Assembly (NCBI GenBank): GCA_016946835.1
Contig: JACVTC010000310.1
Location: forward strand, 1-50,338
DNA from: Neocallimastix lanati (nom. inval.)
Lineage: Eukaryota > Neocallimastigomycota > Neocallimastigomycetes > Neocallimastigales > Neocallimastigaceae
Length of the DNA: 50,338 nt
Direction: 5' to 3'
This document shows, in pieces, positions 1 to 7,346 of the stretch. Made by a program: the position numbers and the translations under genes. The number at the start of each line of letters is the position of its first letter. Within the stretch, counting starts at the first letter, position 1. The notes under the pieces are model-generated. The model saw only the letters and a list, made by a program, of their open reading frames with translations. It had not been told where the DNA came from and made no database searches.

Positions 1-148
1 TATGAATTCTTGAAAAAAAAAAAAAAAAAAGACCCTCTTGAAGGTGATTGAAAAATATTACTAATAAAACTAGATCTTTCCCCTCCCAAAGCCAAATCTT
101 TAAGATTTTATAAACTGTATTTTTTATCAAAAAGTCATTATCAACAAT
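1..148. other. AT-rich flank, no gene seen
   Basis: AT-rich sequence with an 18-nt A run near the start and a short C-rich stretch near 80-85. It lies downstream of the minus-strand tRNA pair. I see no coding potential, LTR end or tRNA here. Confidence 0.6.
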
Positions 149-154
149 AAAAAA
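149..154 (-). terminator. Pol III terminator for the tRNA pair
   Basis: Six A on the plus strand read as six T on the minus strand, 16 bp beyond the 3' end of tRNA-Gly. This is the usual RNA polymerase III stop signal. No run of four or more T occurs between the two tRNAs, so this is the first plausible stop for both. Confidence 0.6.
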
Positions 155-170
155 TACACTATTTAATTTT

Positions 171-240
171 GCGTTAACCGGGAATCGAACCCGGGCCATT
201 TGCTTGGAAGGCAAATATTCTACCTCTATACTATTAACGC
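171..240 (-). tRNA. tRNA-Gly (UCC anticodon)
   Basis: The minus strand folds as a standard cloverleaf. The acceptor stem is GCGTTAA with TTAACGC, the T-arm is CCGGG-TTCGATT-CCCGG, and the anticodon loop CTTCCAA is closed by a TTTGC/GCAAA stem. The anticodon TCC reads GGA. No intron is seen and CCA is not encoded, as expected for a eukaryotic nuclear gene. It lies 10 bp downstream of tRNA-Cys in the same orientation. Confidence 0.95.
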
Positions 241-250
241 AAATACTATA

Positions 251-321
251 GGGGCGTTCCGGATTTGAACCGAAGACCTATTGATCTGCAGTCAATTGCT
301 CTACCGCTGAGCTAACACCCC
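251..321 (-). tRNA. tRNA-Cys (GCA anticodon)
   Basis: The minus strand gives acceptor GGGGTGT pairing with ACGCCCC (one G-U), a D-arm with AGCTCAGCGGTAGAGC, the anticodon loop CTGCAGA (GCA) closed by ATTGA/TCAAT, and the T-arm loop TTCAAAT. No intron and no encoded CCA. Its 5' end (321) faces the retrotransposon stack: the first TTTT target duplication starts 12 bp upstream of the gene, where Pol III transcription of a tRNA gene would begin. Confidence 0.95.
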
Positions 322-332
322 TTCGACATATT

Positions 333-336
333 TTTT
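333..336. repeat. TTTT target-site duplication beside tRNA-Cys
   Basis: Four T immediately left of element A. The same four T recur at every junction of the left stack: 3259-3262 (A/B), 12318-12321 (B/C solo), 20434-20437 (C solo/C) and 27450-27453 (C/D). They are read as 4-bp target duplications. The host site has seven T, so the exact edge here is slightly ambiguous. Confidence 0.7.
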
Positions 337-799
337 TGATACGTGACCACTATAAAAATGGTATTTAGGTAGATTCTTTAGGTTAAAGAAATACTTAAAT
401 ATTATTGGTCAATAATAATTTTATAATAATATATATAATTTTAGAATAATAATTATTAAACGGAGAATTCTTTTATTTATAAGTTTATACTTATGATAAA
501 TTAATTCATATAAATAGCTATTTTATATTTTATTTTAGTAGTTAAAAAGAGATATTATATATATTTGAGATAATTAATTATAATATTTATATAAGAGAGT
601 AATAATAATAATTTATGTAATAATTAATAATTAATAATAAATAAAGAGAACATTAAAAAGATATATTTATTACTTTATTTTGTATTATTGTATGTGTTAT
701 TTCTAATTAATATTAGAATATATTATTTTGTCATAATTCCTTATTGTCATTGCTCATAAATAAATATTAATTTAGATACATAAATAAAATACCGTATCA
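337..799 (+). repeat. Element A 5' LTR
   Basis: 463-bp direct repeat of 2795-3258, with inverted ends TGATAC/GTATCA. A related solo copy is at 36674-37141. Confidence 0.9.
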
Positions 800-803
800 A
801 ATT

Positions 804-823
804 TGGTGGAGAATCCGGGCGTG
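804..823 (+). promoter_or_regulatory. Element A tRNA primer-binding site
   Basis: Starts TGGTGGAGAATCCGGG, complementary to a tRNA 3' end (reverse complement ends TCTCCACCA). It begins 5 bp after the LTR end and is identical over 20 nt to the site of element D. The tRNA was not identified. Confidence 0.75.
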
Positions 824-1033
824 ACAATAGCAAAATAATATGAAATAATATTAATAAAATAATACGTCTACATAATAAATATATAATAAATATTATTTAG
901 TATATATATAAAAAGAATTTAATTAGTTTAAATTAGTTATTAATAATTATAATAGTAATAGTTATAATAATATTAAATTGAATTAGAAAATTGTAATAAA
1001 AAATATATATAAGAATAAATAAAATTTTTAAAG

Positions 1034-2485
1034 ATGAATGTTTTTAAGATATTAAGTACGTTACCATTATTAGAAAATTATAATAATGATATCAATGAAT
1101 GGATAGAAGAATTAACCGAGTCATTTGAATTATGGGATATAAAAGAACAAGAAAGAAGATTTATTTTATGTAAAGAATGTGTAAATAAAGAAATTAGGTA
1201 TGTTCTTGATGAATTAAAGGAAGAAAAGAATCAGGTTCCTAGCTTAAAGAAATAAAAATAGCCTTAGAAGAATATCTAGAAATAACACCAAGCGTGAAAT
1301 ATTGGAACTTAATTAATTTGAAATTAATTCAAATGAATCAATTAGTAATTTTAATTATAAATACTTAAGAAAATATAACTGATATTGATAATAATATAAA
1401 GAAAGTTAATTACTGTTAATAATTATGTTAATTCAATTAAGTCTAGAATATATCCTTGTTTAAGAATATTAGAAGAAGAAATCGAAGATATAAACGAAGC
1501 TCTCAAGTATGCAGAAAAAGTTGAAAGAATTGAAAAGAAATTAAATTTAAATTTAAATAATATTTATAAGAATAATAAACAAAAATGGAATAATAATAAT
1601 TTCAAAATGAATAAATTAAATAGTAATATAAACAATAAGAATAATAAAATTATGTGCTTTAGATGCTATGAGTTAGGTCATAAAGCTGTTAATTGTAGAC
1701 ACACATTTAAAGAATTAGCGGAATTAGAAAGAACTGGAATTTTGGAAATAAATAAAAGAAGAAATTTTATACCTGGAATCCATAATAATTATAATTATAA
1801 ATTTAATTTATATGATAGAAATAAAAACTATAATAATTATTATCGTAGAAATTATAATTTAAATAGTAATATTACTGAAAATTATCATAATATGACTAGT
1901 TTTGGTAAAAAGCATAATGTGAATAGAGAAATTTATAGAAATAATTATAATTTAAATAATAATTTTGGTAATAATAATTATAATAATTTAAATAATTATC
2001 TATATAAAAGTAATTATGATTTAAATAAAAATTTTGGTACCAATAACAATAACAGTAATTTAAATGAGAATATAAATAAAATAAAATGTAGAATCAGCAA
2101 TAATCAGGGTATAAATTATAATAAGCAAGGAAATAAAGATGTTAATATTGGAAATGAAATTAATTTCAACAATAATTTAAATACTAATTGTGTAGAAAAT
2201 ACGTTTAATTCAAATATAAATAATATTCAGGATAATATAATTGGAAATAATATAAATAAAAACAATAATGGATATAGTAGAAACATAAATTCATTAGGAA
2301 ATAATAATAGTTTTAATAATAACAATACTAATAACAATACTAATTATACAAATAACGAAAATAAAAATGTTAATAATGTTATTGAAATAAATTATAATAA
2401 AAACAATAATAACAATAATAACAGTAATAATAATAATAATCATAAAAAAAAAAAAAATAACAATAGAAAAAAAATAAATAAATAA
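1034..2485 (+). pseudogene. gag: Element A gag, frameshifted, asparagine-rich
   Basis: The ATG at 1034 starts a 73-residue segment (1034-1255) resembling the N-terminus of element D Gag: a short hydrophobic start, then a DINEWIEEL-like stretch where D has DIDSWIEDF. A frame change near 1245, further breaks around 1310-1400 and stops separate it from the C-terminal half. That half reads openly to 2485. It contains a CCHC zinc knuckle (CFRCYELGHKAVNC, from about 1656) and a long Asn/Lys tail coded by AAT/AAC repeats. The knuckle would bind element RNA. No frameshift cassette or pol follows. It is probably inactive as protein, so transposition would need Gag in trans. Confidence 0.8.
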
Positions 2486-2618
2486 ATAATTTAATTATGA
2501 TGAAGTATTAATAAATAAATAATTATATATATATAACAATAATTTAAATTAAATTAATTCGAAATTTCAAGATTTCGAATTTCAAAAATTAAAATAATCA
2601 TTAATTCAAAAATTTAAT

Positions 2619-2684
<66 letters not shown>

Positions 2685-2707
2685 CCAATAATTAAATTTT
2701 AATAAAC

Positions 2708-2739
<32 letters not shown>

Positions 2740-2755
2740 ATTATATTGTTATTGA
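2486..2755 (+). other. A-tract-rich 3' untranslated part of element A
   Basis: Non-coding sequence with A runs at 2626-2675 (50 A) and 2708-2736 (29 A). The pol region of a complete relative would lie between gag and the polypurine tract, so the deletion joint is probably here. Confidence 0.5.
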
Positions 2756-2774
2756 GACTTCAGGGGACGAAGTC
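2756..2774 (+). promoter_or_regulatory. Conserved hairpin 5' of the polypurine tract (A)
   Basis: GACTTC pairs with GAAGTC around the loop AGGGGAC. The same hairpin occurs at the same distance (20-21 bp) before the 3' LTR in D (36016-36034) and H (43792-43810). Confidence 0.65.
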
Positions 2775-2780
2775 TAATTT

Positions 2781-2790
2781 AAGTGGGGGC
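2781..2790 (+). promoter_or_regulatory. Element A polypurine tract
   Basis: AAGTGGGGGC, four bases before the 3' LTR; expected plus-strand cDNA primer. The G block is shared by all lineages here. Confidence 0.7.
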
Positions 2791-2794
2791 GTCT

Positions 2795-3258
2795 TGATAC
2801 GTGACCACTATAAAAATGGTATTTAGGTAGATTCTTTAGGTTAAAGAAATACTTAAATATTATTGGTCAATAATAATTTTATAATAATATATATAATTTT
2901 AGAATAATAATTATTAAACGGAGAATTCTTTTATTTATAAGTTTATACTTATGATAAATTAATTCATATAAATAGCTATTTTATATTTTATTTTAGTATA
3001 GTTAAAAAGAGATATTATATATATTTGAGATAATTAATTATAATATTTATATAAGAGAGTAATAATAATAATTTATGTAATAATTAATAATTAATAATAA
3101 ATAAAGAGAACATTAAAAAGATATATTTATTACTTTATTTTGTATTATTGTATGTGTTATTTCTAATTAATATTAGAATATATTATTTTGTCATAATTCC
3201 TTATTGTCATTGCTCATAATAAATATTAATTTAGATACATAAATAAAATACCGTATCA
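2795..3258 (+). repeat. Element A 3' LTR
   Basis: 464-bp direct repeat of 337-799. It abuts element B with only TTTT between. Confidence 0.9.
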
Positions 3259-3262
3259 TTTT

Positions 3263-4104
3263 TGGTAAAGAACGAACATATAATGGATTATTAATTAGAA
3301 TTTCAACTTACTTTAGAATCCATTATATTATTCTTTACTTAATATTACTTTACTATATTTTCTATACTAAAATATTTTCTAAATATATTTATTTTTTTTT
3401 ATATTTTTATTAAAAGTTTCTAAAATATTATCAATAATTTTATATTTTTATTATTAATATCAATATCTATAATTTAACCTTAAATTTTATTATTTTATTA
3501 AAGTGTTTATTATCAATATTAATATTTTATTTTTATTTTCAAATATATTATTATATTATTATTATATTGTATCAATATTAAACTTGTATTCTTTTTAGTA
3601 TTTTATTTTATTTTTAAATTGATTATTTTATATTTTTATTCCCCACAAATAAAATCAAATCTTAATTGATTAATAATAAATATTAAATATATTATAGTTT
3701 TTAAATTTATTTTATATAAAATATAAGAATATTATATTAACATTCTTGATTAAAATAACTTTATTTTTCTGTAAAATCTTTTTAAATTTTGTTTGTTACT
3801 TTTCGTATATATTAAATAATTTAGTTTTAGTATATGAAAAATAATATAAAATTATGTAAACAAAATTTATTAAAATAAAAATACTTATGAATTAGTTAAT
3901 TTAAATTAATATAAAATTTTAAGTAATTAGTAATAGTAAATATTTTTTTTTTAAATATGATAATAAAATGTAGAAAGGCTTTACATATTTATTTTTTTTC
4001 AAAAAGTATAAATAAGTGAAGTTTTTCAATAATTAAAATGTAGACAGAAAAAATATTAAAAATAAATAATTAAATAAAATTCTAATAAAACCCGAACCAT
4101 AACA
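3263..4104 (+). repeat. Element B 5' LTR
   Basis: Starts TGGTAAAGAACG and ends CCATAACA; direct repeat of 11476-12317. It holds the promoter (TATA at 4007). Confidence 0.92.
4007..4014 (+). promoter_or_regulatory. Element B LTR TATA box
   Basis: TATAAATA lies 90 bp before the LTR end. Families C, F, G and H have the same motif in their LTRs, and in B, C and G it lies at a similar distance from the LTR end. Transcription should start roughly 30 bp downstream. Confidence 0.6.
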
Positions 4105-4111
4105 TAATTTA

Positions 4112-4131
4112 TGGTGGAGATATCGGGGAAT
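4112..4131 (+). promoter_or_regulatory. Element B tRNA primer-binding site
   Basis: TGGTGGAGATATCGGGGAAT, identical over 20 nt in C (21234) and G (46850). The reverse complement has the shape of a tRNA 3' end: T-loop end ATT, T-stem CCCGA, acceptor TATCTCC, discriminator A, CCA. The tRNA is not assigned. The site starts 8 bp after the LTR. Confidence 0.8.
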
Positions 4132-4185
4132 ATTAGAAAAATAAAATTTAATATTATTTATTAATTAAATTATTTAACAAAGCCT

Positions 4186-4348
4186 TGGATATAGATTTCC
4201 GGGCTAAGTTTAACCTACATAGTAATTGGGCTAGTAGGCTCTGGACTGCTGTATTTTATATTGAATACAGTAGCCGTGGTACCCGCGTGGCATGACGCCG
4301 TGAAGAGGCAAGCTGCACGTCAGACAGGGTATACTATCAGATTATCCA
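4186..4348 (+). ncRNA. Conserved structured leader RNA module (B copy)
   Basis: A GC-richer island in AT-rich leader, alignable with 21415-21580 (C) and 47534-47695 (G). The closing helix TGGATA/TATCCA (4186-4191 with 4343-4348) is replaced by different but paired bases in C and G. Inner pairings are CCTAC/GTAGG (4214-4218/4234-4238), CTGTATT/AATACAG (4249-4255/4264-4270), a short GCC/GGC hairpin, and a likely pseudoknot GTACCC/GGGTAT (4279-4284/4327-4332). Its function is unknown; packaging, dimerisation, internal ribosome entry or a ribozyme are all possible. Confidence 0.8.
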
Positions 4349-4400
4349 TAAGTTTTGTTAAATAATAATAATTAATAATTTAATATTAATATTAATAATA

Positions 4401-4402
<2 letters not shown>

Positions 4403-4449
<47 letters not shown>
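4403..4449 (+). repeat. 47-nt A tract in element B leader
   Basis: Uninterrupted A run between the first and second structured modules. Two further runs follow at 5045-5079 and about 5128-5177. Confidence 0.9.
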
Positions 4450-4451
<2 letters not shown>

Positions 4452-4625
4452 TTGGAAAACTTTAGTTTTTGTAGTAACTTTATTTAATTATAGATTATAA
4501 AATAAAAAATAATAATAAAAAAAAAAATAATAAAAAGTTAACAAATTTACGAAGTTAATATTCGAGTAAGACAGTGTTAGCTTGCAGGATATTAATTTCA
4601 TAAACTCTTATTTACAATTTTGCAA

Positions 4626-4801
4626 GGTTTTGTAGATTGTAAACGCGAGTATCTCAAGGAACAAATCCTTGACAATTAGGCAAATACGCCCTAGAACTAT
4701 AAAACCTTCACGCTGAAGGCAACTACACACTTCAACAGGTGATAGTTTGTTCACTCGCGCAGAAAATAAGAGGTGGGTCAGGTTCGATCCCTGATAAAAC
4801 C
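4626..4801 (+). ncRNA. tRNA-like / tmRNA-like domain in element B leader
   Basis: GGTTTTG (4626-4632) can pair with TAAAACC (4795-4801). Directly 5' of the latter sits a perfect T-arm, TCAGG-TTCGATC-CCTGA (4778-4794), with T-arm and acceptor-like strands adjacent as in a tRNA. The T-arm contains a GGTTCGATCC match to the Pol III B box. Between lie a 7-bp helix CGCGAGT/ACTCGCG (4644-4650/4753-4759) and the hairpins TCAAGGA/TCCTTGA (4654/4666) and CCTTCA/TGAAGG (4705/4714). No canonical D or anticodon arm was found. It could bind tRNA-handling proteins or be fortuitous. Confidence 0.5.
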
Positions 4802-4830
4802 CTGGTCATTCTTGCGAAGTGACGTTAAAA

Positions 4831-4879
4831 TATATAGTTTTTTTTATTTTTATTTTAGGCTTTTATAAATTTGTTCGCC

Positions 4880-4911
<32 letters not shown>

Positions 4912-5038
4912 TTTTTTTTTTTGCAATAAAATAAAAATATATATATATTTTTTTTTCCTTTTATTAAAATAATAAATATTTCATTAATAAATTTTTTTTA
5001 ATAAATAATAAATTAAATTTTTCTTTAGTGTAGAACAA

Positions 5039-5083
<45 letters not shown>

Positions 5084-5124
5084 TTTTTTAACCAATAGTA
5101 TTATCATAGATATAGATTTATATA

Positions 5125-5181
<57 letters not shown>

Positions 5182-5569
5182 TAATTAATGATAAATATTA
5201 AAATAATAAGCAAAAAAATTTTTTTTTTTTTTGTAGTACAAATTTTTAATTTTTTTTTTAAATAAGAATAAATTTTATAAATAAATTTTTTTTTTATATT
5301 AATAATTCTAAATAATAAATTGTAATTTTTTTTTATGTTTATCAGTTTATTTTATTTTTTTTTAATATATACATGTACAATATATATATATAGAATATAT
5401 AAAATTAGATTATTATTATTATTTTTCAAATAAGTGTATTATTTTTTATGATTTTATATAATTAAATTTTTTTTTTTTCGAAATTTTTATAATTGAAATT
5501 TTTTTTTGTGTGTTAAATTTTCTATTATTCGTTATATAATTAATTAAATTTTAATTAAAAAGAAAAATA
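4831..5569 (+). other. AT-only spacer in element B leader
   Basis: Long A and T homopolymers and short ATT repeats. No open reading frame, tRNA or structured GC-bearing segment is visible. Confidence 0.6.
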
Positions 5570-5574
5570 TAAAT

Positions 5575-5880
5575 AAGCTGTCTTACAACTCTCTACGCGG
5601 GATAGTTGAACACCCACACATAATACTTTATTGTTTTGATCTTGTTGATACTGGGAAGGATACGTTATTATCTTCTTTATTACTAACAATAAGTTAGCCA
5701 AATTAAAAAGAATTTAATATTGCTACCTTCTTTTTATTAAGTTTCTTAATAATTAACAATCGACATTATCAACTTATCAATAAAGAGCTAAGGGGACTTA
5801 TTGTAAGAAGGGTTAACAAGCTATATATTTGATGGTTCAACACTATATAGTTTGGCTTGTATTTTAACTTTTTATTTAAT
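5575..5880 (+). other. Third GC-richer island in element B leader
   Basis: Higher complexity than its surroundings, with local inverted repeats such as CTATATA/TATATAG around 5820-5850. No reading frame. I found no equivalent in C. It may be another structured RNA, but I cannot align it to support a fold. Confidence 0.35.
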
Positions 5881-6164
5881 ATTTCATTAAATGTTATAAC
5901 AAAGAATTAATAGAATAATAAATATATACAAAAAAGAAATAAAAATAAAAATAAATATACATTATTATTATTATTTAAGTATTTATACAATTTGCTTTAT
6001 GTTATATTAATTATTTTAATAAAGGAAATAAATATATTAAATAAAATTAAATAAAGAAGTTATTACTACAAATAAATTTAAAAAAAAAAAAGATTAAGAT
6101 ATACATATTTTGTGTATTAATGCTTAAGAGAATATAATAAACATTAAAATTCATAATAAAAAGC

Positions 6165-6335
6165 TTCAGATTTTCAAATTGCGTTTTTGAGTCTGAATTT
6201 ATTTTTTTTAGTTTCAGATTTTCGAAGGGTGTTTTCGAGTCTGAATTAATTTATCAGATTTTCAGAGAGAGATTCTGAGTCTGAATTATTATTGGAATAA
6301 AGAATTGGATTGTCAGAGGGTTTTCTGAGTCCATA
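6165..6335 (+). repeat. Array of four bulged hairpins before gag (B)
   Basis: Hairpins at 6165-6197, 6213-6245, about 6253-6285 and about 6308-6332. In the first three an outer TTCAGA/TCTGAA-type stem (TCAGA/TCTGA in the third) encloses a 3-nt 5' bulge (TTT), a 5-bp inner stem, a 7-nt loop and a single G on the 3' side. Inner stems covary: TCAAA/TTTGA, TCGAA/TTCGA, TCAGA/TCTGA. The fourth has outer GGA/TCC, bulge TTG and a 6-nt loop. The array ends about 120 bp before the gag ATG. Element G has an array of the same architecture with unrelated sequence. Confidence 0.75.
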
Positions 6336-6452
6336 ATTATATTAGTATAAAACAAAGATAAATTTATTTTTTTTTGTTATTAAATATATTTTTAAAGTAA
6401 ACATATTTTTAAATTGGATATCATAGCATTAATACCATTTTTAAATTTTCAA

Positions 6453-7346
6453 ATGGCTGAAAATAAAATCAATTTTAAAGAATTAAAAAAGGAATTAAAA
6501 GATATCGAGAAAATTTCAAAGGAAAATCTCGATATCAAATCTTGGGAATCAGAAATCCGATTATGGATAAAACTTGAGGAAGTTACTGATCCCAAAAAGA
6601 TTTTTACCGCCTGCTTACTCACGTCTACTGGAGAGCCTCGCGAAGTTATCCAGGATTTAATTGAAAGTTACAGTACCGATTCTGAATCAGAAAGTGAGGA
6701 CGAAGAAGAAGAAGAATCTGATTCAGAAGAAAAGAAAAAAGATGAATATCCTTCCTTAAAGGAAATTGTAGAAGCAATAGAAACTTTTTATGGTCTTAAA
6801 GAAGACCAGAATATGTTACTTCGTGAGCTCCGTGCTTTAAGAATTAAAAGAAATGAGCGAGTAAAAGACTTTAATACTCGTTTCCGATCCATATATTTGA
6901 AATTAGATAAGAAAAGAAAGAAGCGAGTCAGTGTTCTCGATTATATTGATGCTCTTAGGAACAATGAAGAAGCTTGGAAAAAGGTCTCCCTTAAGGATGA
7001 CATTTCTTTAAATCGGGCGTTTGACATTGCCGAAAAAGTTGATAGAGTAATGAATTTGAGACCCTCAAAAGAGTACTCAACTGAAATTGTCAACCCAAGA
7101 ATAAATATCAGGAATAATTATCAAAACAACAGAAAGGTAGTAAGAGAGAATTATGAAGTTAGAAGCCCAAAAAGAAATAAAGATTACGAATTGGAGGACT
7201 TAACAAAAAAAATGAAAAATCTTACCATTAAAGCCTGTTTTTATTGTAGCGATCCAGGACATTTGCAGTATAATTGTCCTAAGTTAAATGCAATTATTCA
7301 AGAAAATAAGAAACGGTTATATAGTGGAAAATCTTTAAACCACTAA
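6453..7346 (+). CDS. gag: Element B Gag (capsid/nucleocapsid)
   Basis: 297 residues from the first in-frame ATG (6453); the frame opens upstream at TTG 6414 without an ATG. An FKELKKELKD-type N-terminal helix region shared with C and G is followed by a capsid-like domain, an acidic Ser/Glu/Asp stretch (roughly 80-105), basic helices, and one CCHC knuckle (C262-C265-H270-C275). Gag should assemble cytoplasmic particles and bind element RNA. Its end overlaps the pol frame, and the last sense codons before the stop form the slippery site TTTAAAC, so most ribosomes stop at TAA 7344 and some shift into pol. Confidence 0.9.
   Translation: MAENKINFKELKKELKDIEKISKENLDIKSWESEIRLWIKLEEVTDPKKIFTACLLTSTGEPREVIQDLIESYSTDSESESEDEEEEESDSEEKKKDEYPSLKEIVEAIETFYGLKEDQNMLLRELRALRIKRNERVKDFNTRFRSIYLKLDKKRKKRVSVLDYIDALRNNEEAWKKVSLKDDISLNRAFDIAEKVDRVMNLRPSKEYSTEIVNPRINIRNNYQNNRKVVRENYEVRSPKRNKDYELEDLTKKMKNLTIKACFYCSDPGHLQYNCPKLNAIIQENKKRLYSGKSLNH

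Larger units (their letters stand above)
337..3258 (+). mobile_element. Element A: gag-only, non-autonomous LTR retrotransposon
   Basis: Two near-identical LTRs (TGATAC...GTATCA ends) flank about 2 kb. The interior has a primer site at 804, a broken gag and a polypurine tract, but no protease, reverse transcriptase, RNase H or integrase. TTTT flanks both sides. The LTRs differ by only about three small indels, so insertion was recent although gag is already frameshifted. This fits mobilisation in trans by a relative. The primer site matches that of element D for 20 nt and Gag resembles D Gag, so a D-type element is the likely helper. Confidence 0.85.

Noticed and set aside
4186-4348. Hammerhead or HDV ribozyme for the leader module
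   Set aside because: I could not find the hammerhead core (CTGATGA and GAAA in place) nor a convincing nested HDV pseudoknot; left as unknown structure.
5575-5880. Host gene fragment or tRNA in the third B leader island
   Set aside because: No open frame, no cloverleaf, and it lies between primer site and gag of an intact element.
6414-6452. TTG starts for B gag (6414), C pol (22819), H pol (40287) and F (18433)
   Set aside because: Non-ATG starts are not expected here. Gag B and F begin at the next ATG, while C pol is entered by frameshift and H pol is truncated.
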